Counted from the stretch's first letter, positions 10,740 through 21,854 are shown. The stretch: DNA of 64,000 nt from Aedes albopictus (GCF_035046485.1 NC_085137.1:9626252-9690251), one strand, 5' to 3'. The notes: generated by a model from the sequence alone, not told the origin. Numbers and translations are program-made.

Positions 10740-11945
10740 TTTTGGTTGGACGATTATGTCAATAAAGATTAGACGATAGGAGTCAAGAGTCATGGATTAG
10801 AAATAGGCTTGATACAAATATGAATTTATATTCTCAATGCAAAAGATTATTCCAATATAATGAGAGACCAAAACTAAACAGTTACAAAATCGCGTAAAAT
10901 GCCACTTTATAGAGATGTTTTATAAACATGTACTCCCGGTTGGATCACAGCAACACTTGGTCCACGATTGCATTCATTAGTTGAATCTAAAACCTCAAGG
11001 TTAAACAGCAAAAAAAAAATCCATTTCGATTTTGCATGCAAATTTTGAAGGCACAAATCTGATGAACGAAGCATCGAACCAAGCTGCATTTGTTTATCCA
11101 CAACAGTGAACAAAGACTAAGACAGGAGACAGAATATGGCAATCAATTATTTGTTTGCTAATTTTCGAGATTGGTGCTCTTGAAGACGTGAGTAGGGGTC
11201 CAAGTCGGCCATTGTCGCAGCCATATTTGTATTCTCCGATGTTTCACCTTAACTAGTTTCTAACAAGGGACTTTACACTGGTGCTTTTGAACACAATGTA
11301 TACTGAGCAAAGAGTTTAACTGAGAATCGGAATAGAGATGCTTCAAAGATATTGTCTTTATTTTTTCGATCGTTAATTAAAATTAACTCATCTTTTTCAA
11401 AAACAAAAAAAAAACTTTATGAAGTTTAAAAAAAAAATATGACTGCGTAAAAATTTGTTTAACTGCCTTGGTGCAAATATATTCCGAGTCTTAGGAAAGA
11501 TCAAGAACTCAATTTGATAGTGTTTGTTGATGATGTTTGTATGATTTGAAATTATGTTGCATTTAGGTGTATTGTGAGCGAAATTAAAGAATAAAGGAAT
11601 TTAGGAGTTCAGGGGTTTTTGTTAGATTAAGATTAAAAAAAAATGGTTCATACGTCGAATATGAATTTCCAATATTCATTTGATAAGGATTAATAGTTTG
11701 CATGTTTATAAGGCATTTAAGTATTAAGTTACATAAATTAGAACATCGGTTGCTTAAGAACCTATCCAAACAATCCCTTTTATTCATGCGTTTTGAACAA
11801 TTGGTTGTTACATGAAGGTTGCTTGGAAATAATTATCGTAAACTAATCAAAATACATACGTGAAGGGTTTTAAATGATCTAAGATATTACCACAGCTAAC
11901 TAAATGTTACACCAACAGTATGGAAAGAGTAGAGAAGGAGGCGAA
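10740..11945. other. Non-coding stretch, no recognised feature
   Basis: The stretch is AT-rich with scattered A-runs, and only short frames occur on either strand. I see no domain, no clear inverted repeats and no splice-like exon structure. Confidence 0.4.
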
Positions 11946-12275
11946 TGTAGTGTAACGATGTGGTATAATGATTTAGAGTTCGAAAAATGTTGAAGAATAT
12001 TAACAAAATTCATATACTGTTTTGGCCGAGTGTGTTGAAACTGATTCCAGAGCGGCAGTGTGATACGGTTGAAACGATAGTGTTGAGGAGAAGAGATAGA
12101 ACGAATGAACGGGTGCGAGAAAAGGACAGCAATTGTTGTTTTCCGAAGCACAGGCGTGGAGGGCTATACTTGTCAGTCTTTTAACGATTTTCAACGCGAA
12201 CGGTTGCACGGGTTGCGAGAGTTTCCATAACAGTTTCCGATAATTTGTTTTGGAAAAAAAATTACGAATACGACA
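11946..12275. repeat. 330-bp segment, copy 2 of a near-identical direct pair
   Basis: It matches 2537-2866 over its full length with two substitutions that I can see (one in the final part of the 65-codon frame, synonymous, and one in the terminal A-run). Sequences immediately outside the copies differ. The copies are 9.4 kb apart in direct orientation. Confidence 0.85.
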
Positions 12276-12485
12276 GATTCTTCAATTTGCTTTATGAATC
12301 ATGCATACAGCAGTAAACCCGGATTCTCGAGTTACGTCGGATTGAAAAGTTATGCTTGAAATATTTAAAACTCTGGCGTTTAATTTGTAAAGGTCGAATC
12401 TGAATAGGGATCACATCAGTAAACTTGATTGTAATTTTGCCAGAGTTGTCTGTGTTCAGCATGTAGTCAAAATGTTTAATTTAAA

Positions 12486-12711
12486 GTTGCCCACCAATGA
12501 GAGTATATTACAGGTGGGGAAGAAGAAGAGATGGCTATGTATTAGTAAGCAAAGAAAAATGTAAACACAAATAGTGACGTCACTATTTGACACGCGTTCT
12601 TATGGGAGCTCGCTTTGCTTGTAGTAGTGACATGTTTTGCACCAGACACGGAGCTCACGCACACGAAGTATCGTCTTCCCCACCTGTAATATACTCTCAT
12701 TGGTTGCCCAC
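12486..12711. mobile_element. 208-bp MITE with 9-bp target duplication (Mutator-like)
   Basis: The target duplication GTTGCCCAC lies at 12486-12494 and 12703-12711. The element proper (12495-12702) starts CAATGAGAGTATATTACAGG and ends with its perfect complement. A 9-bp duplication is typical of Mutator-like elements. The body is non-coding. Confidence 0.85.
12569..12588. promoter_or_regulatory. Perfect 20-bp palindrome containing a CRE consensus
   Basis: AAATAGTGACGTCACTATTT is its own reverse complement and contains TGACGTCA, the full CREB/ATF binding consensus. It lies inside the MITE at 12495-12702, just upstream of a candidate promoter region. Function is not shown by the sequence. Confidence 0.5.
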
Positions 12712-14296
12712 TATCCATGCGATGTTTCGACCAAAACGCCAAACCCAGTCAGCTGCGCACCGCGCCCGTGCCGTGCTCTTGTCAACAAACTTTGACAGTT
12801 CGCGCAAGAGCAGTTTTTTCTGCTGGTTTTGTGATGAGGTGATTACTAGTATGGGACAAACATCAAATTCTCGCTCCAGTCGACTTTTTTGATTCCATTT
12901 AGGTCCCATATGAACTGTACAAAATTTCAGTGGAATCGGTGAAACTATAATTTAGCGCAAGCGGTTCAAAGTTTTCATAGGATTTACTATGGGAAAAGTT
13001 ACACTTTCAGATAAAAAATCCCAGAGGTCGTCCGTTGTCTCATTAATTCAAATCGATCCATGCTTCTTGTAGAAAAATCACTTATAAAACTTTCTTTCGA
13101 AGACCACAAAACGATTGGATGCTTGTGGAAAAAGTTATTGATTTATTACCGATTAGCGATCCAACGAACGGCTTTTTGTTTTGTTTTATGAGCAGCACTG
13201 TAGCTGCTGCCTTGGCTGCTGCTGTTTCTGGGGGTGGTGATGCCTCCCGCCACCCCATGCAACAACGGCAGCTGCAGTGCTGCTGATAAAACAAAACAAA
13301 CAGCCGTTCGTAGGATCACTAATCGGTAATAAACCAATAACTTTTTCCACAAGCATCCAATCGTTTTGCGATCTTCGAAGGAAAGTTTCATAAATGATTT
13401 TTCTACAAGAATCATTAATCGATTCGAATTAAGGAGACAAAGGGTGACCTCTAGGATTTTTTGTTTGAAAGTGTAACTTTTCCCATAGTAAATCCTATGA
13501 AAACTTTGAACCGCTTGCGCTAAATTATAGTTTCACCGATTGCGCTGAAATTTTGTACAGTTTATATGGACCCTAAATGGGATCTAAAAAGTCGACTGGA
13601 GCGAGGATTTATTTTGCCCATACAAGCGTGTCCCATACTAGTGATTACGCGTTCACCTTCGTTCGTTCGTTCGCTCGCTTGCAAGCAGAGGAAAGGCTTC
13701 TGCTTCTGTAGTGTTGTGCACAGTATTCATCACGACATCGCTCTTTGTATACGTCGTCGCCGTAGTCGTCGTCGTCGATCGTTCGATAATAGAAGAGAAA
13801 ATTTCACAATAGTCCGTGTGCTTGTTTTTACCCTTCTAGAACGGCGTCTATTGTTTTACGGTGTGCAAGAGTCTCTGCGCTCTTTTGTGCGGTGTATCGT
13901 TGTTCTGGGTGGCCGGAAATGGCTGAAAGAGGGGATTCCCTAGAGTGATTGTGAGTGCATTGAAAGTGTGTGAAGTGTTGTGCAAATTGGCCCAATGGCC
14001 AGTGTGTAACTGTTCGGCCTGACGACAGTGATGAAAAGGCAGATTGGGGAAAAATAGCGGAGTAAAATCGATTTCCTAGCGCTGCGCTGCGTTGGCCATC
14101 TAGGGGGAGGAGGAGGAGAAGGCGGTGAGAAGAAGTCGAAGATTGGAGCTAGGGGGGGTGGCGGAGCTGCCTTTCAAATTTTGCGTTTGGGATCACACCG
14201 TCGAAGTCGAGGAGTCGTCGTCCTCGTCCGTCCGTGCTTGCTTCGATCGGGACTGACAAGGTCTTTCGAGGAGAAAAATGATACACAAGTTTCAAG
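12712..14296 (+). promoter_or_regulatory. Candidate host promoter and 5' leader, split by a palindromic MITE
   Basis: Ignoring the MITE at 12847-13640, the sequence is less AT-rich than its surroundings. It contains the mosquito promoter-like block TTTGACAGTTCGCGC (about 12790), TTCG repeats (13661-13680), CGTCGTCG runs and a GTG-rich leader-like part (13940-14030). It has no long credible coding frame. The plus-strand frame at 13566-13943 starts inside the MITE and has no recognisable domain. The next plus-strand coding exon is the ninein-like one at 23260, so this could be a distal leader exon of that gene. This is inference only. Confidence 0.35.
12839..13648. mobile_element. Long palindromic MITE with 8-bp TSD (hAT-like)
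   Basis: The target duplication GTGATTAC lies at 12839-12846 and 13641-13648. The 794-bp element begins TAGTATGGGACA and its two arms are inverted copies of each other almost to the centre near 13240. It has no transposase. The 8-bp duplication suggests a hAT superfamily origin. A diverged relative lies at about 21855-22530. Confidence 0.85.
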
Positions 14297-14699
14297 CGCA
14301 GCGGTTCTCAAGCGAATGGATTGGTGACCCATTTTTGTTACTTTACTGTTTTATTGTAATTCTCATAAAATCCAATTCAAAAAGGCTGCTTGCAGATCAG
14401 AAGAAATTTCTCAGCCTATCTTGATGCATTGGAAATTGCTTGCCTGAATCGCCCAAGAAACCGTTTTTTCTTCGATCACAGTACGCAGTTGCGAAAAAAT
14501 GACAGTTTAAATGGCAGTCACCTTAGAATATTCCTGCCAGGAATCGCTCAAGAAGTTTCTTGAGCGATTTCTTTCATACACGAAACTGGGCTTAAATTTT
14601 GATTGGCTTAGTAATAACGCAAGAATATTTCAATATGAGTTGTAACAAATTGTTATGAAGAGATAACAATGTTATTTGAATCAAATCTACCTATCTATG

Positions 14700-14833
14700 A
14701 TTCTATATGGATGAATGACTGCCCCATAGCCGCAGCTGTGTAGGCATAGGTTTTCAGCTGGAACAAGCTGAGGGTGACGGGTTCGATTCCCGGTCGGTGT
14801 AGGAACTTTTCGGAATAAAAATTTCCTTGACAT
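14700..14833 (+). mobile_element. Feilai-type SINE, 5' (tRNA-like) part
   Basis: A Pol III box B (GGTTCGATTCCCGG) is followed by CGGTGTAGGAACTTTTCGG and TTTCCTTGAC, the order I recall for the Aedes SINE Feilai. The element is cut after TTCCTTGACAT at 14833 and continues at 18740. The 3.9 kb in between is inserted DNA. Confidence 0.75.
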
Positions 14834-15458
14834 CCCGAGCAGGAGAAAATAGCTGACGAATAACAAACTCAGGTATGGAAAACCCAAGACCAACAACCTG
14901 AATGAGTTGTTATTGTGCGTTTAGCACTAAACTGCCCATAACTGCATAACAGTCACATTCGACAAAAGTAGGCATTGTTTGTTCAAAATGGAGTTCAAAG
15001 TTTGCAACATGCGCTAGTATGGAGACGATACGAAATTTCAAAAATTTGTCAATAATTTAAAATTCATCCTTTTGCAATGAAATTTTCTACAGCTCTTCTT
15101 GTATGCTGGACGAATAGTTAAAAAAATAAACAGACCAAACCATGATTGATATTATGCTTTGACACCAGTGTGTATTTCCAGTGTGACTGTTATGCGGTTA
15201 CATTCATAAATTTTAGCCAATGAGACAAAACGACTTGGTACAGGCGTACCTCGATAGTACGTACCCTCGTTAGTGCGTACCCTCGATAGTACGTACCCTC
15301 GATAGTACGTACATTTTGCCTCGATAGTACGTACACCAAAATTTATTTAATTTTTAATCTATAAAAATGGGTTCGAATCATTAGTAGACGTATAGCAGAG
15401 ACTACGATACTATGAATTTGTGTTATGCAGACTCCTATAACACGGATTTTCAGTCATG

Positions 15459-15865
15459 GTTTCCCAAACTGTGGGTCGCGACCCCCCAGGGGGGTCGCCG
15501 GCCTTCATCCAGTGGGTCGCGAGAGTCAGTTGAATAATTTACTGTAACCAGGGCCGGATCTAAGGGAGGGGGGGGGGGGGGGCGGTTTGAGGCCTGGGCC
15601 CCGGGCGCCCACATTTTAGGGGCCCCCACAAAAACCTTTTTTGGTTGCTAACATTAGCTTTATTTTTCATTTTTCTCAAGTACTGTTCGAGAATGAGGAA
15701 AAAAGGTCATCTCTCCGAGGGAACTCCACATCCGCTCGGGCCCTGGGTCCCCACAATCCTTAATCCGGGCCTGACTGTAACAGACAACAAATAAGCGAAT
15801 TTCTATGGTGGGTTGCCGCAACTGACAAAAGAGGGTCGCGCAGTTAAAAAGTTTGGGAACCTATA
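15459..15865. mobile_element. Nest level 5: hAT-like MITE with GGTTCCCAAACT ends
   Basis: The left end (CATGGTTTCCCAAACTG, then GTGGGTCGCGACCC) and right end (complement AGGTTCCCAAACT, then CGCGACCC) are inverted repeats of a type common in hAT MITEs. The target duplication is not clear. It is itself interrupted at 15549-15773. Confidence 0.65.
15541..15781. mobile_element. Nest level 6: 225-bp hAT MITE with 8-bp TSD
   Basis: The target duplication ACTGTAAC lies at 15541-15548 and 15774-15781. The element 15549-15773 starts CAGGGCCGGATCTAAGG and ends with the complement of CAGGCCCGGATTAAGG. It contains a G-run and a GGGGCCC-rich hairpin. An 8-bp duplication with CAG termini is standard for hAT. 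Confidence 0.88.
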
Positions 15866-15954
15866 AGCAGTTTTAAAATGTAGCGAAATGTAAGACATGA
15901 AGGAATACGTTTGTGTAATGATTGCAGTATTCTTTGCTTTACAGAGATATTTTC

Positions 15955-16035
15955 TGCCAGTCGTAATATCTGGCATCTTCATTCTGGCATTACATCCCAG
16001 CTGGGGAGGACTGCTTCTCGGCTTAGTGGTCCTTC
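15955..16035 (-). mobile_element. Feilai-like SINE 3' fragment
   Basis: On the minus strand the sequence reads TAAGCCGAGAAGCAG... then GGGATGTAATGCCAGAATGA, matching the 3' part of the Feilai-type SINE also seen at 38750-38880. The 5' half is missing. Confidence 0.5.
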
Positions 16036-16129
16036 AGCATTACTCCTTCTAGAATTACCTTTTCCTGAAACTCTTTTTCTGATTTTTTCCTGAAACTCTT
16101 CCAGGTATTCCTTCCGTGGTTTCTCCGCA

Positions 16130-17640
16130 AACTTATTCTAGAATTCCTCTAGGAGGGAGACATAACTAAGTTGCTTTTTGTTTATTCAAGAAAATTCTAC
16201 AGAAACTACATGGGGATTTCCAAAAACAAAATACTCTAAAAAGATCATTATGAATTCCAGGAGGATTTCCATTACAAACATCTGAAAGAACTCCAGAAGC
16301 GTCTGCAAGAATTCCTGACGGAGCTCTTGGTTGAAACCAAAAAAGAGTCCCTAGATGATTCCTGGAAAAAGTTCTCGAAGAAATCCGGGAATCAGTTTCT
16401 GAAAGAATTCCTAGAAGAAGCTCTGAGAGGAATCCTGGAAGAAGTTCCTGAAAAGTATTTCCTGACAGTCACCCAGAAGTAATTCACGGAGGAATCCCGG
16501 AAGGAATTTCCGAAAGAATCCTGGAAAAATCCCAGAAAGTTTACCTGGTAAAATTATTGTAGGAATCCTTGAAGGAATACTTAAATCAGAAGTAGCTCCC
16601 GAAAAAAAAACCGGGAGAAATTCCTGGAGGGATCTCGGAGAAGCTTTTAGAGGAATACTGAATGAAGTTCTTGTCAGGGATCTTGTAGGATTTCTGGAAC
16701 GGTTTTAGAAGAAATTCCTGAAGAATTCCCAGAAGATACTCCGGGAAGAATCTCGTATGAAATTCCAGGAATAAATCCTTACGGATTGTTGCAAAGAGTA
16801 ATTGAAGGAATCTTGGTAACAATTTCTGATACAATTCCCGAAAGAACTCCTAGAGAAATTCTGGGTGAAGTTGCTAAAATTTACAGGAATACCAGCTGGA
16901 AGCCCAAAAAAAAAAAATCCGGAGACATCCCGAAAGAAACTGTTCGGAAAATCTTGGATGAAATTCCTAGAGGATTCCGGGGACTTTTTGAGAAATTCTC
17001 AAAGGAATCTCTCGAAGTCCGAACGTACACAAAAAGGTCACAAAACATCAAATACTTAGAAAAAAATTCTTTAGCAATTGCGGCTTGCATTGTCCTATAG
17101 GCTGTACCAATTCAATTGTTTCTGGGTGAACCCGAAATGTGGAATTCGGGGAAAGACATTTCGCTTTCTCGCTTGCTTTAGGGATTTCTACAAGTTTCAA
17201 GTTTCTTTCAGTTCCGAAATTCCTCTAAGTGTAGGTTCCGAGATTTCTCGAAGAATTTTCTAGAATTCCTTAGGGATTCTTCCAAAGTTTCTTCTGCGAT
17301 TCCTGTTGAGATTCCAGGGTCTCTTTCAAAGATTTCTCCAGAGATACCTTCCGAAACTTTACCAAGAATTTCTTCTGTAATACTTTCGGGACTTCCAGGA
17401 TTTCTTCAGGAATTTCTTCCTGAATACCTCCAGGAATTTCGTTCCGGGAGTTCTCCATGAATTCATTCCAAGATTCCTCCAGAAATTCATTCCGAGATTC
17501 CTACAGGAATTCTTTCTAAGATTCATAAAATAATTTTTCCTTGAATTCCTCAACGAATTCCGGGATTCCTCCAAGAGCTTCGGGGTACCTCTAAGAATCC
17601 CTTCTCGTAAAAAAATTAAACTCTTGGAGGTGTCCTAGAA
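16130..17640. repeat. Degenerate GGAATTCCTGGAAGAA-type repeat array
   Basis: Motifs of the type GGAATTCCTGRAAGAA recur irregularly every 15-30 bases. From about 16250 to 17040 they read in one sense and from about 17220 to 17620 mainly in the complement, so the block is roughly inverted. Several short open frames cross it but encode only the repeat. A second array of similar character lies at 24560-26600. Confidence 0.7.
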
Positions 17641-18739
17641 GGAGCAATGTTCAGAAGGTTTTGAAAATATCGGGGCAATAAATATTGCAGGAGAAAATAA
17701 TTCTATAATGTTTCTATAACAAGATATAACTGATCTAGATCGATTCAATTATATCTAGACCAGTTTGGTGGTTCTAAAAGATGATTCAAATAAAATCAAT
17801 ATAAGTTCCCAGAGACGAGATGCCTCTACGAAGCATCCCCAGAGCACAAGAAGATTTTTACAATAAAGATATTATCCTAAACAAGCAAAATTACGTAATT
17901 AATAAACGGACCCTTAGGCCACATGTAATTTTTTGGCAATCCTGGCGTTCTAGAGAAATAACATTCTTTGATTTGAAAATGAAATTTGAAAAAAAAAAAT
18001 GTGATTCGATAGTACGTACGTTTCGATAGTACGTACACTAAACGAAGCGGTGGTGTACGTACTATCGAGGTATGCCTGTATTTGTTTCACATTTTGCAGA
18101 ACAAACTTAAAAAGTTTATTTGGGTGGATGAAAGTACTGATGTTTGGGAGATGATCCCTGGTATTAACTCAATATTGGCAAAAAATGCAAATGTTACAAT
18201 TATGCAGTTATGGGCAGTAAATTGATTTCCGAAAAAACTTCATTGACTTCCGCTGCCTTTCCGTTGCGTTAAACGTAACGTCGGAAGGTATGCGCTGTAC
18301 AGTAAATCTGGTTTTCTATAAAGCGCACTATTTCCGACGTAATGTTTAACGCATAGGAAAGGCAGCGGAAGTCAATGAAGTTTTTTCGGAAACCAATTTA
18401 GTGCTAACGCCACAATAATTAGCCCTGCATAAGAAGTAAAATACCTCAAATAATAACTGGAGTGTATTCTGTTCATAACTAGTGAATAATGACATCAGGT
18501 ATTGCAATACCTAAATAATAATCGGCGATTTTTCTATACAAATAGTGATTTTTCCATAATTGAATAATACCTCAAGCAGTTCTCAACATCAAACCAATAA
18601 CTCGTCTAGGTATCTTATCAATACCTACAAAATACCTAAGTTATTTCAATACCTGGGTAACTGATAAATACCTTGTCTTGGTGTGATACCTGACTTTGGT
18701 ATGCAGCAGTTATGTGTAAGTTATTCGTTCCTGCTCGGG

Positions 18740-18865
18740 ATCCTTGGGCACAGAGTATCTTCGTGCCTGCCACACGAATATACACAAGTAAAAGTCATTG
18801 GCAGAGGAAGCTCTCAGTTAATAACAGTAATCTGCAAAAACCGCAACGGAAAACCCGGAAGTTAT
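18740..18865 (+). mobile_element. Feilai-type SINE, 3' continuation
   Basis: CCTTGGGCACAGAGTATC, CGTGCCTGCCACACG and GGAAGCTCTCAGTTAATAAC follow in the order of the Feilai-type SINE and continue the part interrupted at 14833. The usual tail (GTGGGGACGTAA...) is not seen, so the 3' end is diverged or lost. Confidence 0.7.
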
Positions 18866-20776
18866 TTAACCGGGCTGAAAGAATAAAACAGTGGGAACAA
18901 TAAAAAGAGACCCTTACAATTTATAACAGGGAAATTCGAAGATCGAAGAGGATAAATTAAAAACACACATGTGAAAACATTGAAAGTACTCCGATTGTTG
19001 NNNNNNNNNNNNNNNNNNNNNNNNNNNNNNNNNNNNNNNNNNNNNNNNNNNNNNNNNNNNNNNNNNNNNNNNNNNNNNNNNNNNNNNNNNNNNNNNNNNN
19101 NNNNNNNNNNNNNNNNNNNNNNNNNNNNNNNNNNNNNNNNNNNNNNNNNNNNNNNNNNNNNNNNNNNNNNNNNNNNNNNNNNNNNNNNNNNNNNNNNNNN
19201 NNNNNNNNNNNNNNNNNNNNNNNNNNNNNNNNNNNNNNNNNNNNNNNNNNNNNNNNNNNNNNNNNNNNNNNNNNNNNNNNNNNNNNNNNNNNNNNNNNNN
19301 NNNNNNNNNNNNNNNNNNNNNNNNNNNNNNNNNNNNNNNNNNNNNNNNNNNNNNNNNNNNNNNNNNNNNNNNNNNNNNNNNNNNNNNNNNNNNNNNNNNN
19401 NNNNNNNNNNNNNNNNNNNNNNNNNNNNNNNNNNNNNNNNNNNNNNNNNNNNNNNNNNNNNNNNNNNNNNNNNNNNNNNNNNNNNNNNNNNNNNNNNNNN
19501 CTAGAGTGCAAAAAATACTCGCTTTGGAACTGGTTTGGAACTGGTTTGGAACTCTTAAAAAGAAAATGGTTCTTTTTCAAAGAGCTCCGAAGAAGTTTTA
19601 GAAACAATTATGAAAACACACTTTTCGTGTTCTATTGTTGCGTTCACTAAAGACCAGAATACATCTGTATTGCAAACTGAGGCCAATGAAACCTGGAGAT
19701 AAAATTATGAAGATGATGATTCAACTGTGTTAGGTGCCAGGAGTGATGCATGCATTCTGGCCGATCAAATTATTACTGAACATTGACTGAATTAATAACA
19801 AGAACAAAAAAAAACAGATTTATCACCTAGTGATAATAGTGCCTTTTTCGTCGAATATGTACTCATGATCTTTCCGTCGACGCAATCAATCTTGCCTTAG
19901 AGTCAGTGATTAGCCCCAAATCTTTGTGCTTTGGTAACGGACGAGAAGAAGGAAATGCTCATAACAGTGATCTGGTACTGTACTACCTAAGAAATTCTGA
20001 ATCATGAGAATACTTCATTAATACTTTATTATTAACGTATGGACAGAGCTGAAAGTATCAGTACTTTCAGTTGACTGCTTGACCACCTTCACTGGAGGTT
20101 GATTCATACCAAGATGACAATTACTAGCCAGGATTAAACTTTTTTCACAGATCACTTTGACAAAGTTTTTTCTGCACATTTTATGCTATATATTTTTTTA
20201 TCATTGGTTACAAAATTAATGTTGCATTTGTAATGTGGTAATTTTAATTGCCAATGCTATATCATATTCAAATATCAGCCACATTACAGAGCTCGCCCTC
20301 CAGTCGCATCAGTAATTTTAGACGCAAATAAAAATGTGAAAGAATGTTCCGGGCTGATGCGCCTAAATTTTAATTTTTCCTTACAAAGTTGATCCATCCT
20401 ACTGTAAATTTACGTCTCAGGAATCTAAAATGGTGGGATTTGATGAGATCGCTTTAGTTTTTTTTAGGTTTTTGGTTCTCTTACACATATCTATCGCTTG
20501 CATTGATTTAGTTCACTTTCGTAATTCCGCTAAAGCACCCAACGCTGCTTCTGCTTCTGCAACACCACCGGTAGCCTCTTATGTAGTCTGAGTCTATTTT
20601 GTATTGCTTACGAGACCCTCGGAAATGATTCCGGAACACTACCGGTATATTTAAATGTGATCTGAGTTTATGAAAACTGTTAATCAGATTACCCGGAACT
20701 AAAAACACTACCGGTAGTAACTTCTGTGGACAAGCATTTTGATGTACCGCAAGCATGGGTTTGATTCACTTTTATG
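18866..20776. other. Non-coding stretch around the gap
   Basis: Outside the N run I see AT-rich DNA without credible coding frames, clear inverted repeats or splice-like exons. Confidence 0.4.
19001..19500. other. Assembly gap (500 N)
   Basis: Exactly 500 undetermined bases. The round number suggests a scaffold gap of estimated or arbitrary size. Any open frame crossing it is an artefact. Confidence 0.99.
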
Positions 20777-21268
20777 TAGGGTGCCTGTACCAGTTATCGC
20801 ACTACCTAAGGAAAACTACTTCTACAAAAATAAGAAGAAGACCGACGAATGTCGTCGATATGTCAAATGATAGATTTGTTTTCATACTTTACAGGAAAAA
20901 TATAAAATCTGAGCCAAATCCACTTTTACTATTTGTTATACGGCGTGTGCCAATGATAGGAACCCTGTACCAGTTATGGACATACTTTTTAATTTCGGTT
21001 CCACTTCGCACTATTTACATGCATTCCTTATGGGCTTTGCCATAACTGGTACACTATGGCGAAATAGGGTGCAAGGAAGCCGAAATTTTAAGGAAAATGA
21101 TTTATTTCTATCATAATTTGAGCAAATTATGAAGTTTGAATGAGTGCAATCATCTTTTAAAAACGTGATCTATTGTTCACATATTTTTTCTTGATGGTTT
21201 GCATCGTTAAAGGTTGAAAATCAACTATGGCGAATTTGAGGTACTATAGCCATAACTGGTACACTGAG
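20777..21268. mobile_element. Candidate MITE with repeated GTACCAGTTATGG motif
   Basis: TGTACCAGTTAT occurs near the left end and again at about 20965. Its complement CCATAACTGGTACAC occurs at about 21036 and at the right end near 21250. The outer pair can serve as inverted termini and the inner pair as subterminal repeats. The exact ends are unresolved. Confidence 0.5.
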
Positions 21269-21854
21269 CCTATGTCCACTTCCAGAGGGACACTCTTAAC
21301 CGGTTCCGGAAAATTTACATGGTTCATTTTTACATTTGACCAATTCACGTGTAAAAATCATTGGTTTGGAAAAACTAGCGATTTTTTTTAACAAGCAGGA
21401 CTTTTTTCATTCATTATTTATGGAATTTATGGTTATTTATGAAATTTATATCGAATCGATTTTATTGCTATATTTTTGATAGAATTATCCTAAAAATACG
21501 TAAACTTCTGTTGTAAAATTAATCTTTGATTTCCAATCGGAGAACTCGTTGTGAGGGGAGTTGCGGGAACAGTTATCAAAGAGTTTCTTGGTAGTATTTT
21601 TGGAGGATATTTTTGCAGAATATTTGAAAAAATCGTTGAAGCTTTCGAAATCCTCAGTCTTAGACATTCTTACTAAAATCTTCACTGAATTTACAAGGGT
21701 GCGGTATGGCCAGAAGCTATTATCATAAATTTCTGATGGATTAATACTTTTCTACATATTTTTGTGCGATGTTCAGAACATTTGCCAGACATTTTTTTAT
21801 GAAGTGCTTTCTTTTTATAAATATCTCCCTTAGAAGTAAAATTTACTGGTAACT
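21269..21854. other. Non-coding stretch, no recognised feature
   Basis: AT-rich. The minus-strand frame at 21485-21685 has no recognisable domain and is probably chance. Confidence 0.4.

Larger units (their letters stand above)
15239..18080. mobile_element. Nest level 4: pogo/Tc1-mariner-like element with TA duplication
   Basis: The element 15241-18078 is flanked by TA on both sides. Its ends are CAGGCGTACCTCGATAGTAC (left) and CAGGCATACCTCGATAGTAC (right complement). Several further CGATAGTACGTAC copies sit just inside each end as subterminal repeats. Its interior (15865-17990) is mostly degenerate GGAATTCC-type repeat DNA with no transposase frame, so it is a non-autonomous, swollen copy. 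Confidence 0.85.
14928..18221. mobile_element. Nest level 3: CTGCCCATAACTGCATAA element with TAAA duplication
   Basis: The target duplication TAAA lies at 14928-14931 and 18218-18221. The element 14932-18217 has ends CTGCCCATAACTGCATAA and its exact complement. Its own arms are 14932-15238 and 18081-18217. The termini and the 4-bp duplication resemble the 76-bp MITE at 455-530. Removing it restores the hairpin of level 2. Confidence 0.85.
14910..18418. mobile_element. Nest level 2: palindromic MITE with TTATTGTGGCG ends
   Basis: The left arm TTATTGTGCGTTTAGCACTAA is at 14910-14930 and its complement TTATTGTGGCGTTAGCACTAA is at the right end (18398-18418). When the insert at 14932-18217 is ignored, the remaining roughly 220 bp forms one long hairpin. 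Both arms carry the GACTTCCGCTGCCTTTCC block (18222-18410). Confidence 0.8.
14834..18739. mobile_element. Nest level 1: inverted-repeat element splitting the Feilai SINE
   Basis: The ends are CCCGAGCAGGA (left) and CCCGAGCAGGA (right complement), each followed within about 15 bases by CGAATAAC. SINE sequence resumes directly outside (left ...TTGACAT, right ATCCTTGGGCACAG). This supports a clean insertion with a possible 2-bp AT duplication. The arms are 14834-14909 and 18419-18739. All other nest levels lie inside it. Confidence 0.7.

Noticed and set aside
12847..13640. miRNA precursor
   Set aside because: The hairpin is nearly 800 bp with ends and duplication of a transposon; it is far longer than a miRNA precursor.
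13566..13943. 125-codon plus-strand frame in the leader-like region
   Set aside because: It begins inside the palindromic MITE and encodes Arg-rich low-complexity sequence from CGTCGT repeats.
16786..17100. 104-codon frame rich in Lys/Arg/Ile/Pro
   Set aside because: It is a readout of the degenerate GGAATTCC repeat array.
18957..19607. Long open frames across the N run
   Set aside because: They exist only because N codons are read as open; no real sequence supports them.
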